Of a stretch of DNA of 64,000 nt, positions 56,730-64,000 are shown piece after piece. The notes beneath the pieces were generated by a model. That model saw only the letters and a list, made by a program, of their open reading frames with translations, was not told the DNA's origin and ran no database searches. Origin of the DNA: Silvimonas amylolytica. Its GTDB lineage: Bacteria; Pseudomonadota; Gammaproteobacteria; Burkholderiales; Chitinibacteraceae. Both the position numbers and the translations under genes were made by a program. Location: the NCBI RefSeq assembly GCF_014645555.1, contig NZ_BMLY01000001.1, forward strand, positions 453,939-517,938. Direction: 5' to 3'. Position 1 is the stretch's first letter. Each line of letters starts with the position of its first letter.

Positions 56730-56970
56730 AGTGAGACTCCCCGTTTTAAAACGCCGACTTGTTCGGCCTTGTAGTACTGCAATTCATCTGCAATTGTTTT
56801 TATCTGATTGCAGAATGCGGGCGAAAAAGGTCCCCTTCCGCCACGTTGGCGGAAAAAAGCAATACCAGGTATTCGTTTGGTTCAGACAGTCAGGCGCTTG
56901 GCTTATTACCTGCTTTCTGTCTACCGGGCCACGGGGCGACACCACCCGGACCCGGCTTCTGGCAAATCAA
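56730..56970. other. Intergenic region upstream of the porin
   Basis: About 240 bases after exuT. A small hairpin TTCCGCC/GGCGGAA at about 56838-56856 is present but is not followed by a T-run on the minus strand. No TGATATATCA site and no convincing gene. Confidence 0.45.
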
Positions 56971-58260
56971 TCAGGCAGTGGCGACGGCCCCAACCGGAGA
57001 CTGCGTCACAATCACACGTTCGCGGGCCAGCAAGCAGACAATGATGGCTGCAACGATGTCAAAGAACGCCAACACCACAAACAGCGGGCTATAACCGATT
57101 TGCGTTACCAGCACACCAAACACCAGGGTGAACAATGTGGCACCGAGGTAACCGAACATGCCGCCCAGACCGGTCGCCGTAGCCACTTCGTTCTTGCCAA
57201 ATACGTCAGAGGTAATGGCATACAGCGCGCCCGACAGAGTCTGGTGAGCAAAACCGCCAACACACAGCAGCGCGATCGCTGCGTAAGGACTGGCAACCAG
57301 GCCCACACAAGCCGGCCCGACCATGCACAGTGAGCCAGTCACCATGACCATCTTGCGGGAGGTGAACAGCGAAACTTTGCAGTACTTGTGATAGAGCGGG
57401 CTCAGATAACCACCCAGCACGCAGCCAATGTCAGCAGCCAGGAACGGCAGCCAGGCAAACAGGGCAATTTCTTTCAGGTTCATGTGGCGCTCAGTGGCCA
57501 TGTACAGCGGAATCCAGGCATTGAAGGTTTGCCATGCCGGTTCAGACAGGAAACGCGGGATACCAATGGACCAGAAGTCACGGTTGCGCAGGATTTCTTT
57601 CCACGATGCCTTTTTGGTGCTGGCTTCGTTGTATTTGGCTTCCTGGCCGGCCAGGATGTAATCGCGCTCTTCGCCAGACAGCTTGTTCTGGTCTTTGGGG
57701 TGCTTGTACAGCCACATCCACAGACCAGTCCACACGAGGCCCAGACCACCGACGATCAGAAAGCCCCACTCCCAGCTACCGTGCAGGATGGACCAGACCA
57801 CCAGCGGCGGCGCACACAATGCACCAATGGAAGAACCAATGTTGAACCAGCCAATGGCAACCGAGCGCTCTTTGGCCGGGAACCATTCCGTGGTGGCTTT
57901 GACGCCGGCAGGAATACCGGCCGCTTCACTTAGCCCCAACAGGCCACGCATGAAAGCCAGGCTTTGCCAGCCGGTAGCCATGGCAGCGCCAGCGCAGGCA
58001 ACAGACCAGGCCAGAGCAAAAATGGCGAAGCCCATTTTTGTGCCGATGGTATCGAGCACGTAACCAGCAACCGGCTGCATGAAGGCATAACAGATCTGCC
58101 AGGAAACCACGATCCAGGAGTATTCCTTGGCGGTGAAATGCATCTCCTCCATCATGGTTGGCGCAGCAACGGAAAGCGTATTGCGCGCCAGGTAATTCAC
58201 GATCAGCCCCGCGGTGACCAGACCCACCATCCACCAGCGCATGCCTTTGATTTTATTCAT
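56971..58260 (-). CDS. exuT: Hexuronate MFS transporter
   Basis: Major facilitator of 429 residues in the anion:cation symporter (ExuT/GudP) group. Twelve membrane helices are apparent; WWMVGLVTAGLIVNYLARNT and LSVAAPTMMEEMHFTAKEYS at the start and FNIGSSIGALCAPPLVVW are typical of ExuT-like hexuronate carriers. The ATG at 58260 has AAGGA seven bases upstream, better than the in-frame start six codons earlier. The upstream promoter closely mirrors that of uxaCAB, including a pair of TGATATATCA-type sites, which supports galacturonate as cargo. Confidence 0.9.
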   Translation of the reverse strand: MNKIKGMRWWMVGLVTAGLIVNYLARNTLSVAAPTMMEEMHFTAKEYSWIVVSWQICYAFMQPVAGYVLDTIGTKMGFAIFALAWSVACAGAAMATGWQSLAFMRGLLGLSEAAGIPAGVKATTEWFPAKERSVAIGWFNIGSSIGALCAPPLVVWSILHGSWEWGFLIVGGLGLVWTGLWMWLYKHPKDQNKLSGEERDYILAGQEAKYNEASTKKASWKEILRNRDFWSIGIPRFLSEPAWQTFNAWIPLYMATERHMNLKEIALFAWLPFLAADIGCVLGGYLSPLYHKYCKVSLFTSRKMVMVTGSLCMVGPACVGLVASPYAAIALLCVGGFAHQTLSGALYAITSDVFGKNEVATATGLGGMFGYLGATLFTLVFGVLVTQIGYSPLFVVLAFFDIVAAIIVCLLARERVIVTQSPVGAVATA

Positions 58261-58581
58261 GACGTATCCTTCAACCACTTGATTGATAAGCCAGCCACTC
58301 CGTTCTGGCTTAATGGCCAGTTCCGGACTCCAGCGCGGCTGGATTTAACCGGGTCGTTCGGGTGATGACGTTCTGCCGCCAAAACCATCGACCTCTGCAA
58401 ATTGAATTCAAACCATCAACATCAGATACGGCAGTATTTACTGCCCGTATACACCAACCATTCAAGATGAACTTGCCCCTTTGTATTGCAATCCGGGTTG
58501 GGTCCTGTCAGCGCATGGCACTGTTCTTTCACGGCTTTTTTGTGCAACGCACCAGATTCGTGCGGTTTTGCACTGCATTGG

Positions 58582-58591
58582 TGATATATCA
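58582..58591. promoter_or_regulatory. Operator O1 of exuT
   Basis: TGATATATCA, the exact core palindrome, with one flanking base departing from the 12 bp form. Located like O1 of uxaCAB, near the expected start site. Confidence 0.7.
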
Positions 58592-58602
58592 GAATGCTGC
58601 GC

Positions 58603-58614
58603 CTAATATATCAG
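58603..58614. promoter_or_regulatory. Operator O2 of exuT
   Basis: CTAATATATCAG, one mismatch from the 12 bp palindrome, 22 bases centre-to-centre from O1. On the minus strand the mismatch is at the same place as in uxaCAB O2 seen from the other arm. Confidence 0.62.
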
Positions 58615-58616
58615 TG

Positions 58617-58633
58617 TGACAAGCGCTTTGTAG
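58617..58633 (-). promoter_or_regulatory. -35 region of the exuT promoter and conserved flank
   Basis: TTGTCA on the minus strand, preceded by a 14-base flank (plus-strand caagcgctttgtag) identical to that of uxaCAB except for one base. The -10 at the right distance is weak (AGCATT), so expression may need an activator. Confidence 0.45.
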
Positions 58634-58744
58634 GTACCCTGGATCAAACTACATTTACCCTGAAAGTGGCTAAAAATGGGGAAACCCAAGGCGGATGCGG
58701 GTCTGCAGGAAGAAATTGCCAAGTGAGCTGTTACAGTTTTTTTG

Positions 58745-58754
58745 CGATATATCA
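58745..58754. promoter_or_regulatory. Imperfect distal TGATATATCA-like site
   Basis: CGATATATCA, one base from the core, about 160 bases upstream of the exuT operator pair. It might be an auxiliary site for looping, or chance in an AT-rich patch. Confidence 0.3.
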
Positions 58755-58882
58755 AAAAATGGACTGCAACCTTTAGGCGACACCCCAGTCGACCAGACGG
58801 CCGGCTATACGGTGGTAGACGGTCGGCATTTGAAGCCGTTGCGGGCGGCTCAATCATGCTAAAACGGATGCAGCACAGCGCT

Positions 58883-60121
58883 TTATATTGCGGTGCCGCA
58901 AATCATGCTGTCGATGATCTCAATCCAGTGCACAACGGGTATTGCCGTACCGTTCTGCAAGTGCGTCAGACAGCCAATATTGGCCGTGGCGACACAAGCT
59001 GCACCGGTTTTGACGAGCGCACGACATTTATCGTCACGCAGCGTACGAGCCAGCTCAGGTTGAAACAGGGAGTACGTCCCCGCTGAGCCACAACACAAAT
59101 GCGCGTCCGCGGGCTGCCTGGCACTGATGCCAAATGCAGCCAGAATGCCCTCCACCTTGCCGCGAAGTTGAAGCCCATGTTGTAGCGTGCAGGGCGGATG
59201 AAACGCCACGCTGGCAGGGGGCGGATAGTGCGCATCCCTTGCCAGACGCTGGGCCAGCGGTTCAATCACTTCAGAAATATCCAGGCTCAGGGCAGAGACA
59301 CGCTCAGCTTTTTGCGCATACCGCACGTCACTGCGCAAACGATGCCCGTATTCTTTCAGTGCCACGCCACAGCCGGAGGCGTTGCTGACTATGGCTTCTG
59401 CGCCCTCTTCAATCAGTGGCCACCAGGCGTCAATATTGCGGCGCGCATCATCCAGCGATAGTGCGTCAAAATCCATGTGCTGCCGCAGCGCTCCGCAGCA
59501 ACGTGCGCCAGACGAGCGCATGGTCTGAATGCCTGCTTTATCCAGCACGCGCGCCGTGGCCCGATTGATATTGGGTGCCAGGGCCGGTTGCACACAGCCT
59601 TGCAACAGAATGATCTTGCGGGGATGCCGGGTACGCGGCCATACCCCGCCGGCGGGACGCCGGGCCGGAATATGATCAGCCAATGCTGCCGGCAGCGCGG
59701 GCTGCAAGGCCTGCCCCAGACGCAGCACAGGTGTAAACAGAATACCGTTGTGCAAAAACGCGGCTAGCGCCCTGCGCATTGCGTGCTCTGTCAACGTACG
59801 TGGATTGCGCTTGAGCACCATGCGCCGTCCGGTTTCCAGCAAACGCCCGTATTGCACGCCTGCCGGGCAGGTGGTCTCGCAATTGCGGCAAGTTAAACAG
59901 CGATCCAGATGCGTGCGGGTATCTGCGCTGGTAGCGTGACCTTCCAGCATTTGTTTGATCAGATAGATGCGTCCGCGCGGGCCATCCAGTTCGTCCCCCA
60001 AGATTTGATAGGTGGGGCATGTAGCATTGCAAAAGCCGCAATGCACACATTTGCGCAAAATGGCCTCGGCTTCCTCGCCTTCTGGCGTATCGCGCACGAT
60101 TTGTTGCAGACGAGTTTGCAT
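58883..60121 (-). CDS. glcF: Glycolate oxidase, iron-sulfur subunit
   Basis: Electron-transfer subunit of glycolate oxidase, 412 residues. Two 4Fe-4S motifs lie near the N-terminus (CVHCGFCNATCP at about 25-36 and CLTCRNCETTCP at about 75-86). Two Cys-rich CCG domains follow (GARCCGALRQH, HLCCGSAGTYSLF). Last gene of glcD-glcE-glcF, 18 bases after glcE. The complex oxidises glycolate to glyoxylate and passes electrons to the membrane quinone pool. Confidence 0.95.
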   Translation of the reverse strand: MQTRLQQIVRDTPEGEEAEAILRKCVHCGFCNATCPTYQILGDELDGPRGRIYLIKQMLEGHATSADTRTHLDRCLTCRNCETTCPAGVQYGRLLETGRRMVLKRNPRTLTEHAMRRALAAFLHNGILFTPVLRLGQALQPALPAALADHIPARRPAGGVWPRTRHPRKIILLQGCVQPALAPNINRATARVLDKAGIQTMRSSGARCCGALRQHMDFDALSLDDARRNIDAWWPLIEEGAEAIVSNASGCGVALKEYGHRLRSDVRYAQKAERVSALSLDISEVIEPLAQRLARDAHYPPPASVAFHPPCTLQHGLQLRGKVEGILAAFGISARQPADAHLCCGSAGTYSLFQPELARTLRDDKCRALVKTGAACVATANIGCLTHLQNGTAIPVVHWIEIIDSMICGTAI

Positions 60122-60139
60122 GATGGGCGAGTGTTCCCG

Positions 60140-61252
60140 TCAGCACCGGGGATCAATGCGGTGTGGGTTAAAGATGCCGGAGGGATCGAACACCGCTTTA
60201 AGCCGCCGCTGCAGTGTGGCCATCGGGCCAGGGAGTGACGAAAAGGCACACACGCCCTCTTCTGCGTCTACCGCATGCCGGAACAACGTGGCATGCCCGC
60301 CAGCCAGATCGGCGATCCGGCGGATCTCGGTTGCTGGCTCGTGTGTTCGCCACCAGCGCTGGCCGCCACCCCATTCCAGCCATTGCGCCCCTTCCAGCGC
60401 CAGCGCCGGCGTCGTTGGGGGAACAGCGACACGCCAAAGCGCGGCACCGTACTCATCCTGGGTTTGTGACGTAAAGAAAGCATGCGTGTGCTCTCGCAGG
60501 GCGTGCCAATAAGCTTGCGCCGTATCGTCTGCGACAAAATCGCCCCCCAGTTGCGCCACGGCCGCTTCAACACCCGCATGACTACCGGACAACCGCAACA
60601 TCAGTTCGCCCTCGTGCCAGGCAGAGGCACTCATCGGAATCGCTTTTCCGGCCCAGTGATTCAGTGTTTCGATGGCCTGGTTTTCATCCATCACAAAACG
60701 TAGTGAGCGCGTGGTCACTGCCACGGGCAGCAAGCGCAACGAGACCTCCAGCACCAGCCCCAGAGTACCGAGGGAACCGGCCATCAAGCGCGCCACATCG
60801 TAACCGGCTACATTCTTCATGACCTGGCCACCAAAACGCATGATTTCGCCGCGCCCGTTCATCACCGTGACACCCAGTACAAAATCGCGGATCGCCCCCG
60901 CATACGCGCGGCGTGGCCCGGCTAGCCCAGCTACCACACAGCCACCCAGTGTCGCATCGGGGCCAAAATGCGGCGGTTCGAAAGGCAGCATCTGCCCGCA
61001 TTCCGCTACCGTGGACTCAATTTCGGCCAACGGCGTACCGCAACAGGCAGTGATAACCAGCTCCGCTGGATCGTAAGCCACCACGCCTGCATATTCACGG
61101 GTATCCAGCACCTGCCCGGCTACAGGATTGCCATACCAGCTTTTGGTATCGCCGCCGCGGATGCGCAACGCCGTGCCACTGGCAGCGGACATCAAAACCT
61201 GATCACGCAGGCGGTCAAGGACAGGCGTGGATGGCGCCGGATTTACCCCCAT
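60140..61252 (-). CDS. glcE: Glycolate oxidase, FAD-binding subunit GlcE
   Basis: Second FAD-binding subunit, 370 residues, a shortened relative of GlcD. The FAD-binding PCMH-like domain shows LRIRGGDTKSWYG and GPDATLGGCVVAGLAGPRRA. GQVMKNVAGYDVARLMAGSL with GTLGLVLEVSLRLLP is characteristic of GlcE. The ATG shares one base with the glcD stop (TGATG). It works only in the GlcDEF complex. Confidence 0.94.
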   Translation of the reverse strand: MGVNPAPSTPVLDRLRDQVLMSAASGTALRIRGGDTKSWYGNPVAGQVLDTREYAGVVAYDPAELVITACCGTPLAEIESTVAECGQMLPFEPPHFGPDATLGGCVVAGLAGPRRAYAGAIRDFVLGVTVMNGRGEIMRFGGQVMKNVAGYDVARLMAGSLGTLGLVLEVSLRLLPVAVTTRSLRFVMDENQAIETLNHWAGKAIPMSASAWHEGELMLRLSGSHAGVEAAVAQLGGDFVADDTAQAYWHALREHTHAFFTSQTQDEYGAALWRVAVPPTTPALALEGAQWLEWGGGQRWWRTHEPATEIRRIADLAGGHATLFRHAVDAEEGVCAFSSLPGPMATLQRRLKAVFDPSGIFNPHRIDPRC

Positions 61253-62757
61253 CAGAACCTCTCGATCCCGGGAAACGGCAAACGCCCGCCGCTGACGTGC
61301 ATGTGGCCATATTCTGCGCAGCGCGCATGCGTCGGAATGCCCTTGTCGGCATTCAGCAAACCAGCAGGGTCAAAAGCGCGCTTGATCGCGAGAAATGTAT
61401 CCCGTTCAGCTGGCGTGAATTGCACACACATTGAATCCAGCTTCTCAATACCTACGCCATGTTCGCCGGTAATGGTGCCGCCAAGCTCCACACAGCGCTC
61501 CAGAATATCGGCACCAAAGTCCTCAGCACGGTGAAATTGCTCGGGATCATTCCCGTCAAACAAGATCAGCGGGTGCAGGTTGCCATCGCCGGCATGAAAT
61601 ACATTCAGGCATTGCAGGCCGTAGACGTCTTCCATGCCCTGAATGCGTTTGAGCAGCTTGCCAATGGCCCGGCGCGGAATACTGCCATCCATGCAAAAGT
61701 AATCTGGTGCAAGCCGCCCCGCCGCTGGCAAAGCATTCTTGCGCCCCGACCACCACTTGAGTCGCTCGGCTTCGTTGGCAGACACCCGGACATCACGAAC
61801 GTCATGCTGCTGCAGCACAGTGCAGATACGTGCCACCTCTTCGGCAACTTCCTCACGGTTACCATCCGCCTCACACAGCAGGATGGCGGCAGCCTCAAGA
61901 TCATAGCCAGCGTGGACAAACGACTCGACCGCAGCAATAGCTGCTTTGTCCATCATCTCCAGCCCGGCTGGAATAATGCCCTCGCCGATGATGGCCGCGA
62001 CCGCATCGCCAGCGGTTTCGACATCGTCAAACGAAGCCAGCACCAGTCGTGCCATGGCTGGTTTTGGAATCAACCGCACAGTAATTTCGGTCACGACGGC
62101 AAACATGCCCTCACTGCCGATCAGTAGCGCCAGCAAATCCAGCCCGGGCATATCTGGCGCCAGCGACCCGAACTCCAGCATTTCGCCGTCCATACTCAGC
62201 GCACGCACCCGCTGGATGTTGTGCACGGTCAGCCCGTATTTCAGGCAATGCAACCCGCCCGCGTTTTCAGCGACGTTGCCACCGATAGTGCAGGCAATTT
62301 GCGAAGATGGGTCAGGCGCATAGCACAAATCAAACGGTGCAGCCGCTTCTGAAATGCGGATATTGCGCACACCGGGCTGCACCGTGGCTGTACGCGCCAG
62401 CGGATCAATGTTGATGATCTGGTTCAATCGTGCCAGTGATAGCACCAGGCTGTTGGGCATGGGCGTCGCCCCTCCGGACAAACTGGTGCCGCCACCGCGC
62501 GGCACCACCGGTACGCCGAGACGGCGGCACACGCGTAACACGCCTTGAACCTGCGACGCGTCCACAGGCAATGCCACCACCAGCGGCAATTGCCGGTATA
62601 CCGGCAGCGCGTCTGTTTCATAAGGCGCCAGACTCTCATCGCTGGTCAGTAGCTGACACGCAGGCACAGCAGCGCGCAGCGCTTCAATAAGGCGCTCTTT
62701 TAACTGCCCGCTCGCCGTAGTGGGCGTGCCGTCGTGCTTGCCACTTTCCAACATCAC
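61252..62757 (-). CDS. glcD: Glycolate oxidase, catalytic FAD subunit GlcD
   Basis: FAD-linked oxidase of 501 residues oxidising glycolate (D-lactate is also used by relatives). The FAD-binding motif VPRGGGTSLSGGATPMP lies at about 86-102 and GGNVAENAGGLHCLKYGLTV at about 160-180. The C-terminal substrate domain has VFHAGDGNLHPLILF and GGTITGEHGVGIEKL with the metal-binding His. It starts 15 bases after the DJ-1-like gene and is translationally coupled to glcE. Confidence 0.95.
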   Translation of the reverse strand: MMLESGKHDGTPTTASGQLKERLIEALRAAVPACQLLTSDESLAPYETDALPVYRQLPLVVALPVDASQVQGVLRVCRRLGVPVVPRGGGTSLSGGATPMPNSLVLSLARLNQIINIDPLARTATVQPGVRNIRISEAAAPFDLCYAPDPSSQIACTIGGNVAENAGGLHCLKYGLTVHNIQRVRALSMDGEMLEFGSLAPDMPGLDLLALLIGSEGMFAVVTEITVRLIPKPAMARLVLASFDDVETAGDAVAAIIGEGIIPAGLEMMDKAAIAAVESFVHAGYDLEAAAILLCEADGNREEVAEEVARICTVLQQHDVRDVRVSANEAERLKWWSGRKNALPAAGRLAPDYFCMDGSIPRRAIGKLLKRIQGMEDVYGLQCLNVFHAGDGNLHPLILFDGNDPEQFHRAEDFGADILERCVELGGTITGEHGVGIEKLDSMCVQFTPAERDTFLAIKRAFDPAGLLNADKGIPTHARCAEYGHMHVSGGRLPFPGIERF

Positions 62758-62772
62758 AAGGCCGCTTGATAG

Positions 62773-63354
62773 TTAGAGCGTAATACGCGTACCCAGGACA
62801 TCCAGAAACTGCGCCAGCCACGCAGGGTGTGCAGGCCAGGCGGGCGCGGTTACAAGGTTGCGATCCCGGTGCGCAGCCGTGATCTCGACCTCTTCATATT
62901 TGCCCCCCGCCAGCCGTACTTCAGGTGCGCAGGCCGGATACGCAGAACAGCTGCGTCCTTCGAGTACCCCGGCTGCGGCCAGCAGTTGTGCGCCGTGGCA
63001 GATTGCCGCGATGGGTTTGTCGGTTTTGGCAAAATGGCGCACGGCCTCCAGCACCGCCTGATTCAGCCGGATATATTCGGGCGCGCGCCCACCGGGAATC
63101 AACAAGGCATCATACGAAGCCGCATTGATTTCACTGAAAGTGGCGTTGAGGGTGAAATTGTGACCCCGCTTCTCGCTGTATGTCTGATCACCTTCAAAAT
63201 CATGGATAGCGGTACGGATCTGCTCGCCGGATTTCTTGCCCGGGCATACCACGTCAAGCGTGTGACCCACCATCGATAGCGCTTGAAATGGCACCATCAG
63301 CTCATAGTCTTCAACGTAGTCGCCCGCCAGAACCAGAATCTTTTTTGCACCCAT
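62773..63354 (-). CDS. DJ-1/PfpI family protein
   Basis: A 193-residue flavodoxin-like protein of the DJ-1/ThiJ/PfpI superfamily. The nucleophile elbow [17 protein letters not shown] holds the reactive Cys (about 121) with His beside it, and the [16 protein letters not shown] start supplies the conserved Glu. Relatives act as glyoxalase III, deglycases or stress proteins. Placed as first gene before glcDEF, a role in handling glyoxylate or glyoxal-type aldehydes is attractive but only inferred. Confidence 0.88.
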   Translation of the reverse strand: MGAKKILVLAGDYVEDYELMVPFQALSMVGHTLDVVCPGKKSGEQIRTAIHDFEGDQTYSEKRGHNFTLNATFSEINAASYDALLIPGGRAPEYIRLNQAVLEAVRHFAKTDKPIAAICHGAQLLAAAGVLEGRSCSAYPACAPEVRLAGGKYEEVEITAAHRDRNLVTAPAWPAHPAWLAQFLDVLGTRITL

Positions 63355-63617
63355 GATGACTCTCCGCAGAATCGCACCGACGGCAAACGCCGCTGCTCTG
63401 GCTTCAAGCTAGTACACAAACCGCGCCCTCGCCGCATGGCCGCTTTTTGCCCAGTCTGGTTATCAGAACCGGATAAAAACGGGCTCCTGCCCAAGCCCCT
63501 CCTCACACACTTCCTTCAACCAGCAAGCATGACGCTTGAATCTGCCTCTCTACCCCTCCATCTACAACAGATACGGCAAGTTCGGCTTGTCAGTGCTGAC
63601 GTTTACGGAGTGAATTC

Positions 63618-64000
63618 ATGCGTCGTCGTTTGCTGTTTGCAAGTAGTGTGGTTGCACTGCTGCATATCTATATTGGTTTGCGCTTGCTGCCGGCTTTGCC
63701 GTTTGGGCCGGCAGTCATCACGGCCGGCGTTGTCTGGTTGGTGCTCTCCACCTTGTTACTGCCGCTAGGACTGATTGCGCGCGGTATTTCCAGCCAGCCG
63801 CTCTCTGATCGGCTGGCATGGGTCGGCCTCCTGGCCATGGGCCTGTTCTCGTCGTTGTTTGTGCTCACGCTCCTGCGTGAACCGGTGTTATTGATTGGCT
63901 ATCTGGCATTGCCGCTTACGCAGTTTGCTGCGCTGAAAAGCGCATCTGCGGTGGTTGTCCCGGTACTGGCCTTACTGGCCAGCGCGATTGGCTTCGCCAA
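63618..64000 (+). CDS. Membrane protein, N-terminal part (possibly a metallophosphoesterase)
   Basis: The gene runs off the window after 127 codons. GGAG lies nine bases before the ATG. The visible part is almost all hydrophobic, with about four membrane helices (LLFASSVVALLHIYIGLRLL; AVITAGVVWLVLSTLLLPLG; the stretch around LAWVGLLAMGLFSSLFVLTL; and SAVVVPVLALLASAIGF). This pattern resembles the membrane leader of YkuE-like membrane metallophosphoesterases, but no catalytic motif is in view. Confidence 0.6.
   Translation, partial: MRRRLLFASSVVALLHIYIGLRLLPALPFGPAVITAGVVWLVLSTLLLPLGLIARGISSQPLSDRLAWVGLLAMGLFSSLFVLTLLREPVLLIGYLALPLTQFAALKSASAVVVPVLALLASAIGFA

Larger units (their letters stand above)
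58261..58882. other. 622-base intergenic region upstream of exuT
   Basis: Between the exuT start and the glcF stop. It contains two operators (58582-58614), a conserved promoter flank (58620-58633) and a third imperfect site (58745-58754). The predicted start site leaves an exuT leader of about 300 bases in which I see no protein-like frame with a ribosome site and no recognised riboswitch. Confidence 0.55.

Noticed and set aside
58603-58857. Short frames on both strands in the exuT upstream region
   Set aside because: None has a ribosome site or a protein-like composition, and they overlap the operators.

Overview
The window reads as a chromosomal segment of a motile, polysaccharide-degrading betaproteobacterium. 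Chitinibacteraceae-like Neisseriales fit best. This is inferred from the enlarged NAD-dependent DNA ligase, the smc-zipA-ligA order, a GH18 chitinase, S-methyl-5'-thioinosine phosphorylase and an FNR-type regulator; no marker gene fixes the genus. Composition looks uniform. I see no insertion sequence, integrase, prophage, CRISPR array or rRNA, and one tRNA (Thr-UGU).

Region 1 (1-16.8 kb, all minus strand) is flagellar filament and glycan. Flagellin sits behind a near-consensus sigma-28 promoter and is followed by flaG, fliD and the first codons of a fliS-like gene. Upstream lies a nine-gene, tightly coupled operon: thioinosine phosphorylase, CDP-glucose synthase and dehydratase, an RmlC-type epimerase, a C-methyltransferase, a PLP aminotransferase, a PglD-like acyltransferase, a CmcI-like methyltransferase and a 1593-residue multidomain glycosyltransferase. 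The set could make and attach a branched, C-methylated, N-acylated amino sugar carried on CDP. Flagellin is the natural candidate acceptor.

Region 2 (16.8-32.2 kb) is mostly housekeeping: galU (with an in-frame HTH domain encoded just upstream), ligA, zipA, smc, mrp, a Sel1-like protein, an M61 peptidase with a PDZ domain, a 60-residue hydrophilic protein with its own ribosome site and terminator, a membrane diguanylate cyclase, and a GntR/FCD regulator.

Region 3 (32.3-58.9 kb) is dominated by pectin and galacturonate use. It holds uxaCAB, two GH28 lipoproteins, a porin, an ExuT-like hexuronate transporter, and the operon tpiA-fbp-fba-kdgK-gntR-mcp, which carries KDG onward and returns triose phosphate to hexose phosphate. 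A palindrome built on TGATATATCA lies in the control regions of uxaCAB, the first GH28 gene, the FNR-like gene and exuT. Three of these also share upstream promoter sequence at almost identical spacing. Interspersed are an EamA transporter, an aminopeptidase P, tRNA-Thr, a secreted poly-glutamine protein and a two-CBM chitinase.

Region 4 (58.9-64 kb) carries a DJ-1/PfpI protein followed by glcD-glcE-glcF (glycolate oxidase), and the start of a membrane protein on the plus strand that runs off the end.

The most promising undescribed elements are the CDP-sugar flagellar glycan pathway, the TGATATATCA regulon that includes an FNR-like gene, and the HTH-GalU reading frame.
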